A stretch of DNA of 53,923 bases from JBDRHL01 sp043816955 (GCA_043816955.1 JBDRHL010000046.1:1-53923), one strand, 5' to 3'. Counted from the first letter of the stretch, positions 9,014 through 17,561 are shown. The notes: a model not told the origin generated them from the letters alone. Numbers and translations are program-made.

Positions 9014-9090
9014 TGATTAGGTTCTGCCCTCTAAACTCGGTGCGCCGTACTCGGTACTTTTGCACCGACAGCGCTTAAGCAGAACTAATC
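9014..9090. promoter_or_regulatory. Three-stem structured element between the divergent prepilin and pyrophosphorylase genes
   Basis: An outer stem pairs 9014-9026 (GATTAGGTTCTGC) with 9079-9090 (GCAGAACTAATC), giving 12 base pairs and one bulged G. Inside it, TCGGTGC (9037-9043) pairs with GCACCGA (9062-9068), and GTAC (9047-9050) pairs with GTAC (9054-9057). The nesting is too regular for chance. As RNA it could be the 5' leader of the prepilin gene (minus strand) or of the gene at 9383 (plus strand), or a separate small RNA. No U-tract follows on either strand, so it is not a simple terminator. The rest of 8815-9382 is AT-rich with no gene. Confidence 0.5.
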
Positions 9091-9382
9091 TTTGGCAGGT
9101 TCTCTATTTAAGAGGTGGACTTAAAAGATGATAGCAGTTTAATATATAAGTTTTATTCGAACCTGCAAACAAGTCCAGTATATTTCTCGTCTAATTTCTC
9201 AAATCACCTTAATAATAGCCGATAATCTCAAAAACGTCAAGGGAAATCTGTAAAAAAGGCAGGAAATTTTTCTTAAACCTGCTACAATTCACGACTTTGG
9301 CGCCCACACGATGCCGCGACAAAACAGACGAGAAAACCAGGACGAGGCATTACTTCTATAACTGCTTGCAGGATAAAGAGAT

Positions 9383-10810
9383 ATGGATTTTGCAGAAAGA
9401 TTCAACCGGGTAAAAACACTTGCAGAGGAGCATGGACAGGGGCATTTGCTTACCTTTTGGGATGGGTTATGTGATTCACACAAAGAAAATTTACTCAGTG
9501 AGCTTGAAAAGCTTGATTTTGCCGCAATCGACGAATATATCGCCAAATACGTGAAAAATTCACAGTCTGGTAGTATCCCTTCGAATTTTGAACCTGCAAA
9601 GGCGTATTCCGCCGAACGTCTTCGCTGCCAGGACAAAGCAAAATACGATCAGGCACTTGCAACCGGCAGGCAGCTTATTGCTGACGACAAAGTGGCAGCA
9701 TTCGTCGTCGCAGGCGGTCAGGGCACCCGCCTGGGATTTGATGGCCCAAAGGGGGATTTCCCACTTAGTCCGATAAAAAACAAGACGCTCTTCCGGATTT
9801 TCGCCGAAACGATAGCCGCTACCCAGAAAAAGTATGGCTGTAAGCTTCGCTGGTACATAATGACAAACCCTTTGAACCATGCCGAAACGGTAAATATCTT
9901 TGAGCGGGATAACTTCTACGGCCTCGATAAGAGCCAGGTCTATATGTTTGAACAGGGTATGCTGCCCAACTTCAACGGCGATGGAAGAATACTGCTCTGC
10001 GAGAAATGGCAGCTATCGCGTTCGCCGGACGGCCATGGCGGCAGTCTGCGAGCTTTGCATATCAGCGGAGCACTTGATGACATGCAACAGCATGACATAG
10101 AGTACATAAGCTATTTTCAGGTCGATAACCCGCTTATTAATATTTTCGATCCGCTTTTTATAGGACTTCATGCCCTTGACGGCTCTGAGATGTCTTCGAA
10201 AGCCCTTCTCAAGGCCGGACCAAAGGAAAAAGTGGGAAATTTTTGCCTGGTCGATGGAAAGGTCACCGTCATTGAGTACAGCGATTTGCCCGACGAACTT
10301 GCAGAAAAACGGCATGAGGACGGAAGGCTGGTCTTTGAACTGGGAAGCATCGCTATACACATAATTAACAGAAAGTTTGTTAGCAAGCTGAACAAGGGAG
10401 GTTTCGCCCTGCCGCTTCACCGGGCGATTAAAAAGATACCATATATTGACCCTGACGGCAACAAAATCCACCCCGAAAAGCCAAACGGAATAAAACTCGA
10501 AAGTTTTGTCTTCGACGCCCTGCCGCTGGCAAAAAAATCGATAATATTGGAAACCGTTCGCAGCGACGAATTCGCACCGGTGAAAAACGCAACCGGAATT
10601 GACAGCCCGCAAGTCACCCGGCGCATGATGAGCCAGCGAGCGGCAAGCTGGCTTGAATCAGCAGGGATCACTGTGCCCAGAAAACCGGATGGTTCTGTCG
10701 ATGCAATTATCGAGATCGCCCCTGCCTTTGCGATTTGCGCGGAGGATGTAAAGGAAAAAAAAGATCGTATAGCTGCAATCAAAGCCGGTTCTAAAATCTA
10801 CCTCGAATAG
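9383..10810 (+). CDS. UDP-sugar pyrophosphorylase (eukaryote-like UDPGP/UAP family)
   Basis: The 475-residue nucleotidyltransferase makes a UDP-sugar (UDP-GlcNAc, UDP-GalNAc or UDP-glucose) from UTP and the sugar 1-phosphate. The nucleotide-binding loop VVAGGQGTRLGFDGPKG lies at residues 108-124. Other family landmarks are YIMTNPLNHAET, QGMLPNFNGDGRILL, the GHGGSLRALH uridine-binding segment and the metal-site strand YFQVDNPLINIFDP. The last part (ITVPRKPDGSVDAIIEI) is typical of UAP1-type enzymes. Such eukaryote-like UDPGP proteins are common in Planctomycetota. The start at 9383 follows a weak AAAGAG box. It heads a two-gene unit with the UroD-like gene. UAP-type (N-acetylhexosamine) is slightly favoured over UGP-type. 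Confidence 0.85.
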   Translation: MDFAERFNRVKTLAEEHGQGHLLTFWDGLCDSHKENLLSELEKLDFAAIDEYIAKYVKNSQSGSIPSNFEPAKAYSAERLRCQDKAKYDQALATGRQLIADDKVAAFVVAGGQGTRLGFDGPKGDFPLSPIKNKTLFRIFAETIAATQKKYGCKLRWYIMTNPLNHAETVNIFERDNFYGLDKSQVYMFEQGMLPNFNGDGRILLCEKWQLSRSPDGHGGSLRALHISGALDDMQQHDIEYISYFQVDNPLINIFDPLFIGLHALDGSEMSSKALLKAGPKEKVGNFCLVDGKVTVIEYSDLPDELAEKRHEDGRLVFELGSIAIHIINRKFVSKLNKGGFALPLHRAIKKIPYIDPDGNKIHPEKPNGIKLESFVFDALPLAKKSIILETVRSDEFAPVKNATGIDSPQVTRRMMSQRAASWLESAGITVPRKPDGSVDAIIEIAPAFAICAEDVKEKKDRIAAIKAGSKIYLE

Positions 10811-10823
10811 AAGGTGTGTGTTT

Positions 10824-11948
10824 ATGAGTAAAATCAAACCCTGTAGGAAAAAATGGAAAAGCGCAATTACCGATCGCCGGCGGTTCAACAACCAGATGCA
10901 CTACCAACCCACAGACCGCTGCTTTAACATGGAATTCGGCTACTGGAATGAGAATTTCCAGCAGTGGGATATCTTCCTGAAAAATAATATCGAAACGAAC
11001 GAAGAAGCGGATATATTCTTTAACTTTGACAAAATCGCATACATCAACGGCAATGTCTGGATGAGCCCGCCGTTTGAGATGAAGGTTATCGAAGGAACCG
11101 CAACTACAAAAATCCTCATCAACCAGGACGGTTTATTAGCGGAAGTCCCCAAAGATGCACACGACACCATCCCCCACTTCCTTAAACCAACCATCAGGAC
11201 ACCCAAAGACTGGAAAAAATGTAAAAAAGAACGATTTCGCTATGATGACCCCACAAGAAAAGTAAACATCGAGGCCTTGAAAAAAGCCTACCCATCCGAC
11301 CGCGATTACCCCCTCGGCGTTGATACCGGCTCAATGATCGGCAGGATAAGAAGTATGCTCACATTCGAAGGACTTGCATACGCCATTTATGATTATCCCG
11401 ACATGCTCGAAGATATGGTCGAAACCTGTTGTGCGCTGGTAGAGAACTTCCTCGACCAGGTCCTGCCGCATTTCGATTTTGATTTTGCAGCCGGCTGGGA
11501 AGACATCTGCTTCAAGTCCGGGCCGATAGTTTCGGTTAATTTCTTCAAAAATGTAGTTATGCCCCGCTACAAAAGAATCAGTAAAAAGCTTCACGCGCAC
11601 GGTATAGACCTCTGGTACACTGACTGCGACGGCGACGTAAGGCCCATCCTGCCCTTCCTTCTGGAAGGCGGCATCAATTGCCTCTTCCCATTCGAGGTAA
11701 ACTGCTGCACCCATCCTGCTGAGCTTCTGAATGAATACGGCAAAGAACTGCGAATCATGGGCGGCTTCGACAAAATGGCGCTCGGCAGAGGACCGGAAGC
11801 GATAAAAAAATACATGGAAACACTCGTGCCCTTAGTTGAACGCGGCGGCTACATCCCGTTCTGCGACCACAGATGCCCGCCAAATGTCAAACCGCAGGAC
11901 TACCTCTACTATCTCGACCTGAAAGAGGAAATGTTCGGCATGGAATAG
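10824..11948 (+). CDS. Uroporphyrinogen decarboxylase-like (URO-D/MtaA superfamily) protein
   Basis: The 374-residue protein is a member of the URO-D superfamily, a TIM barrel used for uroporphyrinogen decarboxylation or for cobalamin- or corrinoid-linked methyl transfer. The ATG at 10824 is preferred to an in-frame GTG at 10818 because AAGG lies nine bases before it. The C-terminal half contains AHGIDLWYTDCDGDVRPILP, INCLFPFEVNCCTHPAEL and FCDHRCPPNVKPQDYLYYL, which resemble the His/Cys-rich zinc site of methyltransferase members rather than HemE. Many such proteins in anaerobic planctomycetes act on unidentified substrates. It follows the pyrophosphorylase gene by 13 bases and ends two bases from the convergent queA stop. 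The exact reaction is unknown. Confidence 0.7.
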   Translation: MSKIKPCRKKWKSAITDRRRFNNQMHYQPTDRCFNMEFGYWNENFQQWDIFLKNNIETNEEADIFFNFDKIAYINGNVWMSPPFEMKVIEGTATTKILINQDGLLAEVPKDAHDTIPHFLKPTIRTPKDWKKCKKERFRYDDPTRKVNIEALKKAYPSDRDYPLGVDTGSMIGRIRSMLTFEGLAYAIYDYPDMLEDMVETCCALVENFLDQVLPHFDFDFAAGWEDICFKSGPIVSVNFFKNVVMPRYKRISKKLHAHGIDLWYTDCDGDVRPILPFLLEGGINCLFPFEVNCCTHPAELLNEYGKELRIMGGFDKMALGRGPEAIKKYMETLVPLVERGGYIPFCDHRCPPNVKPQDYLYYLDLKEEMFGME

Positions 11949-11950
11949 CT

Positions 11951-13000
11951 TCACACGATCAGCATCGCATCGCCATACGAGTAAAAACGGTATCTTTTTT
12001 CTATGGCATGTTTGTACGCCTGCATGACCCGCTCCAGTCCGGCAAAAGCCGCAACAAGCGCAAGCAGCGTGGATCGGGGCAGGTGAAAATTGGTTATTAT
12101 CGCGTCGACAATTTTAAACTGGTAACCCGGCCTTATGAAAAGACTCGTTGCACCTTCACAAGCACAGACTTTTCCATTATCCGCCACCGACTCAAGCGTT
12201 CGCACAGAGGTAGTTCCAACCGCTATGATTCGCCGCCCTTTTTGTTTAACACTGTTTATCACTCCGGCTGTTTCTTCATCGATGCTGTACCATTCGCTGT
12301 GCATCTCGTGCTCATCAAGCCTTCTGGCTGTTACAGGCTTGAAAGTGCCTTCACCGACATGTAGTGTAATATAAGCGATCTTCACGCCAAACTTTCTCAA
12401 CTGCTCAATCAATTCACCGGTAAAGTGCAGCCCTGCTGTTGGAGCGGCTACTGCCCCCGGCCGACGGGCAAAAACAGTCTGGTATCGCTTTTGATCCATT
12501 TCATCTGCTTTCACATTATCCGTTCGTTTGATATAGGGAGGCAGGGGCATAAACCCTATGTCCTCCAGAATGTTATGTGCCTGTTCGTCGGAATGTATCT
12601 TCAGAAGCCAGCGCCCCTCCCCCAGCCGCCGGCAAACAGTCGCTTCATACGTGTTTTTTCCTTCACGACAATGCAGCAGTATCTGCCGGCCTTCTTTGAG
12701 ACGGCGTGCGTTCCTGAGCATTACCTCCCACAAGCCATCCGGCGTAGAAGCGAGAAAAAGCCCCTGTATCGCCCCACCGCTGCGCCGATGTGCAAAAAAC
12801 TTCGCAGGAATAACCCTCGTATCGTTCAGCACAAGACAATCGCCGGGTTCTAAAAATCCGGCAATTTCCGCAAAACAACTGTCTGCAAGCGCATCTTTTC
12901 CCCTGTCCAGAACGAGCAGCCTTGATTGGCTTCGAGACTCAGCGGGATATTGAGCAATCAGCTCCGGCGGTAAATCATAACTGAGTTTTGCAGTTTCCAT
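11951..13000 (-). CDS. queA: S-adenosylmethionine:tRNA ribosyltransferase-isomerase
   Basis: QueA transfers the ribosyl moiety of SAM to 7-aminomethyl-7-deazaguanine in tRNA to give epoxyqueuosine. The 349-residue length is normal. Recognisable blocks are LSYDLPPELIAQYPAESRSQ at the N-terminus, GDCLVLNDTRVIPAKFFAH, RPGAVAAPTAGLHFTGELIE (the signature PTAGLHFT), VGEGTFKPVTA, ERRIIAVGTTSVRTLES-like RRIIAVGTTSVRTLE and the C-terminal ITNFHLPRSTLLALVAAF. The gene is convergent with the UroD-like gene. The AAGG near its ATG is very close, so translation may rely on another feature. The queuosine pathway partners are not in the window. Confidence 0.95.
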   Translation of the reverse strand: METAKLSYDLPPELIAQYPAESRSQSRLLVLDRGKDALADSCFAEIAGFLEPGDCLVLNDTRVIPAKFFAHRRSGGAIQGLFLASTPDGLWEVMLRNARRLKEGRQILLHCREGKNTYEATVCRRLGEGRWLLKIHSDEQAHNILEDIGFMPLPPYIKRTDNVKADEMDQKRYQTVFARRPGAVAAPTAGLHFTGELIEQLRKFGVKIAYITLHVGEGTFKPVTARRLDEHEMHSEWYSIDEETAGVINSVKQKGRRIIAVGTTSVRTLESVADNGKVCACEGATSLFIRPGYQFKIVDAIITNFHLPRSTLLALVAAFAGLERVMQAYKHAIEKRYRFYSYGDAMLIV

Positions 13001-13083
13001 GCCTTACAAATTATCAGACTCACCTTTCATAACCAAAAGGAAAATTGCACGTCGCAGCCCGAATCCACAGCATCACTTAAAAA

Positions 13084-13362
13084 ATGATAAACGAGCCGCC
13101 GGAAATAACCGATAGAATGATAGAATACTTAGAGAATACATTTTTAATAACCAGGATTTTCAAGGTCAAGGTTATGACATCACAGGAATATTCAGAAAAA
13201 ATAGCCCTGCAGGTCGCCTCGTTAAACAAAGAAGAGATTCTTCGCAAAATCCATACCTTTCGCAAATTTAGACTCGACTTCACCGACGATTATCTTGAAA
13301 ACCTCCCCCTTGATAAGCTTCGACACATCCTCCTTGCAGCAATGATAACCACAGCAAACTAA
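13084..13362 (+). CDS. Small hypothetical protein
   Basis: This 92-residue frame has no family I recognise. It reads as a mostly helical, charged protein (SEKIALQVASLNKEEILRK and LENLPLDKLRHILLAAMI), and the last segment has the regular leucine spacing of a helix-hairpin. Third-position codon bias resembles the neighbouring genes. There is no clear ribosome binding site before the ATG, and the gene sits head to head with queA. I regard it as a likely gene of unknown function. Confidence 0.5.
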   Translation: MINEPPEITDRMIEYLENTFLITRIFKVKVMTSQEYSEKIALQVASLNKEEILRKIHTFRKFRLDFTDDYLENLPLDKLRHILLAAMITTAN

Positions 13363-13386
13363 CCCATCAGGACTCGCAGGCAATCC

Positions 13387-13593
13387 CTATTCTTCATCCA
13401 CAAATTCCACCAGATCCCCGGGCGAACATTGTAAAGCCCTGCATACCGCATCCAGCGTAGAAAATCTTATCGCCCGAGCCTTGTTGGTCTTCAGGATCGA
13501 AAGATTATTCATCGCGATACCCGTCTTCTCGGCGAGATCCTTCAACTTCATCCGCCGATCAACCAGTAAATAATCAAGGCGAACACGAATCAT
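13387..13593 (-). CDS. XRE-family helix-turn-helix regulator (YozG-like)
   Basis: This is a 68-residue Cro/CI-type DNA-binding protein. MKLKDLAEKTGIAMNNLSIL forms the helix-turn-helix, with IRFSTLDAVCRALQCSPGDLV completing the five-helix fold, as in the HTH_26/YozG group. GGAAGG lies eight bases upstream of the ATG. It is 16 bases behind the DUF2975 membrane-protein gene and shares its transcript; these two families are very often paired. It probably regulates its own operon. Confidence 0.85.
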   Translation of the reverse strand: MIRVRLDYLLVDRRMKLKDLAEKTGIAMNNLSILKTNKARAIRFSTLDAVCRALQCSPGDLVEFVDEE

Positions 13594-13609
13594 AATTTAG
13601 AACCTTCCA

Positions 13610-14179
13610 TTAAACCAACGTTCGGGACTCTTCGATAATCGGCAGAATCCGCTTGATAAACTGCGCCAATCCGAATACACAAAGAACCTTGCCGATGCAG
13701 AACACCGCTGTAATCACTACAAGTAGAAAATAGCCGTATTCCTGATGCGCTATACCAGTTACTTCGTTAGATGATTCTGAACCAATCCTGATTGCACCAA
13801 GTAAGTTGGACAGCCGCATCCAGAAATAACCCCCGCCTTGTATAATAAGATAAACCAAGTACACAAAGAGCAGTTTCGAGCAGTTGCGCAACAGCCAAGG
13901 TTTTGCTGAATCGGCTTCGATCAGTAACCTGAGGAACTGTGACAAGCATATCGCTACCAATCCTGTCAGAATCAAAACCGCGTAACTGCGTTCAAACTCG
14001 CCTGTTGGTCCGGACAAATCTATTCTCTCTGCATACCCAAAATTCAGTCTCAACACTTCAATCACAATTATCGTAAGTGCTATCAAACCAAGTACAAATA
14101 GAATCCACCCTATCAATTTGGCGGCACTAATGTAAAACTTCAGCAACGTCCTGTTTTCCTCAAAAAATCTGTTTACCAT
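13610..14179 (-). CDS. DUF2975-type integral membrane protein
   Basis: The 189-residue protein has about four transmembrane helices: the segment around LIGWILFVLGLIALTIIVI, the AVLILTGLVAICLSQFL helix, the LLFVYLVYLIIQGGGYF helix and the YFLLVVITAVFCIGKVLCVF helix. The ATG at 14179 is preferred to an upstream TTG at 14200 because AAGGATAGG then lies a few bases upstream. Its pairing with a YozG-like HTH downstream is the common DUF2975 arrangement, taken as a membrane protein plus regulator pair. The biochemical role is not established. Confidence 0.75.
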   Translation of the reverse strand: MVNRFFEENRTLLKFYISAAKLIGWILFVLGLIALTIIVIEVLRLNFGYAERIDLSGPTGEFERSYAVLILTGLVAICLSQFLRLLIEADSAKPWLLRNCSKLLFVYLVYLIIQGGGYFWMRLSNLLGAIRIGSESSNEVTGIAHQEYGYFLLVVITAVFCIGKVLCVFGLAQFIKRILPIIEESRTLV

Positions 14180-14366
14180 GTCCCTATCCTTAAAAAACAA
14201 GCTTATTTATTCAATTTATATCATGTATTATTACACGATATTCATGGGTGTCAAACAAAAAAACAAACAAGTCCTTGTATTCCAGGCTGAACGAAACAGA
14301 CACATTTGGCCTCACATATTTTAAGCTATTACAATCAGGCCGATGCCGGAGGAATGGGATTATTAA

Positions 14367-14542
14367 GAGCCTATCCGAATAACCCGGACGTTTCAGGCCA
14401 AGCGAAAAGTTCGAGGCCAAGGCGGCAGGGGCAATATCGCCACAGGCGTAGCCAAAGCTACGTCGAGGACGATTTTGACCCGATAACGCAGGCATCGGAC
14501 TTTGCAGCAGGCCGTAATAGAATGAGTTATTGGAATAGGCTC
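14367..14542. mobile_element. 176-bp MITE-like element with terminal inverted repeats
   Basis: The left end GAGCCTATCCGAATAAC and the right end GTTATTGGAATAGGCTC are inverted copies with a few mismatches, and both are flanked by the trinucleotide TAA (14364-14366 and 14543-14545). A TNA-type 3-bp duplication and GAGCCT ends suit IS5-family transposition. The interior contains an inverted GGCGTAGC/GCTACG pair and no open frame, so this is a non-autonomous element. Confidence 0.7.
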
Positions 14543-14555
14543 TAAGTTAATTTTG

Positions 14556-14712
14556 CGCAAAGAAAAAGGGCTGAAGTTGGCCTGCTTCAGCCCTTGTTGA
14601 GACAACACAAACCTTACTAAAAAATATCGAGTTTATGAATTTTAATATGCTGTCTCAACTGCACCAAGACATCTAAAAGAAAAAAAGGACCTTTCAAAGA
14701 GCTTTATCTCAT
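14556..14712 (-). ncRNA. Candidate small structured RNA of about 155 nt
   Basis: On the minus strand a sigma-70-type promoter (14718-14745) predicts a start near 14711. The transcript contains a 14-bp stem, GTTGAGACAGCATA (14659-14646) with TGTGTTGTCTCAAC (14609-14596) around a 36-nt loop, stacked directly on a strong rho-independent terminator hairpin (14595-14566). There is no open frame longer than a few codons. It lies between mnmA and the MITE, about 165 bases beyond the mnmA stop. It does not match the layout of 6S RNA, tmRNA or a known riboswitch as far as I can judge. Confidence 0.6.
14561..14595 (-). terminator. Rho-independent terminator of the candidate sRNA
   Basis: AAGGGCTGAAG (minus strand, 14595-14585) pairs perfectly with CTTCAGCCCTT (14576-14566) around an 8-nt loop and is followed by TTTTTCTTT. 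It would also stop read-through from mnmA. Confidence 0.85.
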
Positions 14713-14717
14713 TAATT

Positions 14718-14745
14718 ATTGTACGCGGGATCGCCGCAATTGCAA
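14718..14745 (-). promoter_or_regulatory. Sigma-70-type promoter for the candidate sRNA
   Basis: On the minus strand TTGCAA (14745-14740) and TACAAT (14723-14718) are separated by 16 bases. Transcription would start near 14711. No coding frame begins downstream, which supports an RNA gene. Confidence 0.6.
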
Positions 14746-14875
14746 GAACTTTTTGAAAAAATTTCAATTTTTTTTCATGTCACTTAAATCGATAACCCAG
14801 GCCCACTTTTATGGCCCTTTTCAAGGCCCGCTTAAAACAGGAGAATATACGCAAATCCAGATATACACGCTCCAC

Positions 14876-16006
14876 TTAAGCCGCCCGGCCTGCCGTTATC
14901 ACTCCTCCTGCTATGACACTTTCAGACGAATCGTATAGAACAAGCCGCTGGCCCGGACATGGTGCAAACTGGGGCCTGTCAAACTCGACAGCCACTTCAA
15001 GCTCAGTTACGCTGGTAATAGTGCAGGGCTGGGGCTCGCTATAAGATCGCAGCTTCGCCCGGACACTATTACCGACAAAAAATTCCTGTGGAATGAGAAT
15101 ATTGATCTGCTCGGCTCTCACCCGCCGCGAGGTAAGCTGATCTCTGGTACCAAGGGCAATGGTATTCGTTCCCGCATTGATCCCGGCGACATAAAGAGGC
15201 TTTCCGCCGGCAAAACCGATGCCCCTTCTCTGGCCGATCGTGTAGTTAGCAATCCCCTTATGCATGCCTATTTTCTCACCTTGTATATCCGTGATGTCTC
15301 CGGGCCTGTCCAGATGACCTGCGGCCAGGGCCCGGCGATAATCGCCCTCACCGGCAAAACACAGTTCCATGCTTTCAGGTTTTTCCGCAACTGTCAAATT
15401 CAACTCAGCAGCAATTTGCCTTACCTTCTGTTTGGTCAACCCGCCAAGGGGTAATACGAGATACGGCAGTTTTTCCCGCAGGATTCCATATAAGAAGTAG
15501 CTCTGGTCTTTTGCCTTGTCTGCTGCTCGCTTCAGTTGTCTTTGCGCACCATCAGTTGTGATCCCGGCATAATGGCCTGTGGCGAGATATTCGATCTGGA
15601 AGGTTTCTCGCAGAAAATCCCAGACCAGAGCGAATTTGAGCAGTGTGTTGCAGTCTATGCAGGGATTGGGTGTCATAGCGTTTTCATATGCGCTGCGAAA
15701 TCGTTCGATGATGAGTTTTTCAAACGCCTCGGTAACATCGACAAAATAATGCGGAATGTCCAACTGGCCGCAAACCAGCGCAGCATCGACTCCGCAGCAG
15801 CCGCGCCTGTTTTTATCACATAGAATGGGCACCTGCATTGTGATCCCAACCACTTCCCACCCTGCTTCCGTGAGAAGATGTGCTGTAACGCTGCTGTCAA
15901 CCCCGCCGCTCATGAGCAGTATGATTCGTTTTTCCAGCGGCCCCTTCGGTGCCAATGGTTCAAACGATGGCGGCAGCAGTTTTAGATTGTATCGGTTCCA
16001 ACTCAC
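14876..16006 (-). CDS. mnmA: tRNA-specific 2-thiouridylase
   Basis: MnmA activates U34 of tRNA Lys/Glu/Gln with ATP and inserts sulfur passed from a persulfide relay. The PP-loop LMSGGVDSSV lies at residues 31-40. Cys116 in TPNPCIDCN and Cys216 in ESMELCFAGEGDYRRAL correspond to the two catalytic cysteines. Other landmarks are TGHYAGI, DQSYFLYGI and YTIGQRRGIGFAGGKPLYV. A GCC pair in NRRGCCGVDAALVC is unusual and typical of a subset of bacterial enzymes. The start is a GTG at 16006 with AAAGG six bases upstream. At 376 residues it has the normal length. It is read toward the sRNA region, with no terminator of its own in between. Confidence 0.95.
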   Translation of the reverse strand: MSWNRYNLKLLPPSFEPLAPKGPLEKRIILLMSGGVDSSVTAHLLTEAGWEVVGITMQVPILCDKNRRGCCGVDAALVCGQLDIPHYFVDVTEAFEKLIIERFRSAYENAMTPNPCIDCNTLLKFALVWDFLRETFQIEYLATGHYAGITTDGAQRQLKRAADKAKDQSYFLYGILREKLPYLVLPLGGLTKQKVRQIAAELNLTVAEKPESMELCFAGEGDYRRALAAGHLDRPGDITDIQGEKIGMHKGIANYTIGQRRGIGFAGGKPLYVAGINAGTNTIALGTRDQLTSRRVRAEQINILIPQEFFVGNSVRAKLRSYSEPQPCTITSVTELEVAVEFDRPQFAPCPGQRLVLYDSSESVIAGGVITAGRAA

Positions 16007-16054
16007 CAGTTACCTTTGATTAAATCGCCAATTCTATTCTGCCGGTTTTACAGT

Positions 16055-17560
16055 TTAGGGCATCACCTGCAGAAGCCAGTTATCCGCCATGATACTGAAA
16101 TCCAGGAAGTTTATGATCCCATCGCCCTGCGCCGGCGGCGCTATATCTATCGACTCTTCCGAACCCAGCCAGTATGCCGCAAACTCCGCCAAATCCCGGT
16201 AGTTTACACTGCCGTCACCGTTAAAGTCACCGGGGATGTTAATATAATTCAAAGCCCCATAGGGATTAAGAAATCCCCAGCCGAACTGCTCATCCCAGCC
16301 GGCAGGACCAATATCCACAGCAGTGTTTAACAAGGCTGCTCTTACCATATTCACGTCGGTTATTCCGGTAGAATGCAACAAAGCTGCCGTTGCTGTTACA
16401 TGCGGCGCCGCCATGGAGGTACCCACGTAAAACCAGTATCCCCAATCCTTGGGATTGAGCCCGAACGTCTGCTGCAGTATCCCGTCGCCGTAACCATCCC
16501 CGTTCTGATCGAGGTCAAGGTCCCCTCCCGGAGCGGCAATATCAATATAGCTTCCGGTGTTTGAGTATGGTGCCCTTGTACGATCGAACCTGGTTGCCGC
16601 CACAGCTATACAATAATCGTCATAGGCCGCAGGATAACTTGGAGGATTACCATACTGAAATTCATTTCCACCGGAACAGACAATCGTAATTCCCAGTGAC
16701 CAGGCGTATGCCACCGCATCCCTGAGCGTAGATGCGTCGGATGGTCCTCCAAGGCTCATATTTATAATGTCCGCACCATTGTTGGCTGCATAATATATTC
16801 CTTCAGCGATAGTGGTATACGGAGCCTCTCCTCGCTTGTTAAGCACCTTTACCGGCATGATTGAACAATTAAACGCTGCACCCGCGACCCCCAGATTGTT
16901 ATTCGTGCTCTGAGCAATCGTCCCTGTAACGTGAGTCCCGTGCCCGTCATCGTCGTTCGCATGAGTATCACCCCCAACAAAATCATATCCCGCAACAAAC
17001 AACGTATTTACCAGGTCAGGCGCAATTTCAAAAGCTTTATAAGTTTCATATGCAACACCTGTGTCCAGCACCGCAACAATAACATTCGGATCACCGGTTG
17101 TAATATCCCATGCCTGTTCGATGCCTATTCCCGCCGATGGAGTATTGAAATTCCACTGCAGGTAATAATACGGATCATTGGGAATGAACATTGCATGGGC
17201 ATAATAGTTCAGCTCGGCATAAAGCACTTCAGCACTTTGGCTGTAAGCGGCAACAATCTCATGAGGTGTTTTACCTGCCGGTATCTTCAATCTCTTAAAA
17301 CCGCCAAAGTGGCTTGTATACAAAACACAGACCCCGTGCCGCCGATTTATTTCTTCGACCTGACGCGAGGTTACACCCTGCCTGAACTTCACAACGATTT
17401 CGCCGGGAACCCACTTGGGCGAGCCGGCATCTCTGATCCTCAACGGCCTTATATGCAGCAAGGCCTCTGCTGCTGTATTAGCGAAAAGCACGGCACATAA
17501 CAATACAATCGCTTCTATCCGGAAAAAAACTTTTTTCTCTGTCATTTCCATTTCTATCAT
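16055..17560 (-). CDS. Secreted subtilisin-like (S8) serine protease with C-terminal dockerin-like repeats
   Basis: The protein has about 500 residues. A hydrophobic signal (IEAIVLLCAVLFANTAAEA) is followed by a propeptide of the I9/fervidolysin type (PGEIVVKFRQGVTSRQVEEI). The catalytic triad is visible as Asp in VIVAVLDTGVAY (about 166), His in DDDGHGTHVTGTIA (about 207) and Ser in GTSMAAPHVTATAALL (about 382), with SGGN as the oxyanion Asn. The C-terminus has two EF-hand-like dockerin repeats, GDFNGDGSVNYRDLAEFAAY and GDGIINFLDFSIMADNWLL, which are common in secreted Phycisphaerae proteins. The start is uncertain among a TTG at 17572 and ATGs at 17560, 17551 and 17545; the first ATG overlaps the moeB stop region. 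Translational coupling to moeB is probable. Confidence 0.85.
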   Translation of the reverse strand: MIEMEMTEKKVFFRIEAIVLLCAVLFANTAAEALLHIRPLRIRDAGSPKWVPGEIVVKFRQGVTSRQVEEINRRHGVCVLYTSHFGGFKRLKIPAGKTPHEIVAAYSQSAEVLYAELNYYAHAMFIPNDPYYYLQWNFNTPSAGIGIEQAWDITTGDPNVIVAVLDTGVAYETYKAFEIAPDLVNTLFVAGYDFVGGDTHANDDDGHGTHVTGTIAQSTNNNLGVAGAAFNCSIMPVKVLNKRGEAPYTTIAEGIYYAANNGADIINMSLGGPSDASTLRDAVAYAWSLGITIVCSGGNEFQYGNPPSYPAAYDDYCIAVAATRFDRTRAPYSNTGSYIDIAAPGGDLDLDQNGDGYGDGILQQTFGLNPKDWGYWFYVGTSMAAPHVTATAALLHSTGITDVNMVRAALLNTAVDIGPAGWDEQFGWGFLNPYGALNYINIPGDFNGDGSVNYRDLAEFAAYWLGSEESIDIAPPAQGDGIINFLDFSIMADNWLLQVMP

Positions 17561-17561
17561 T

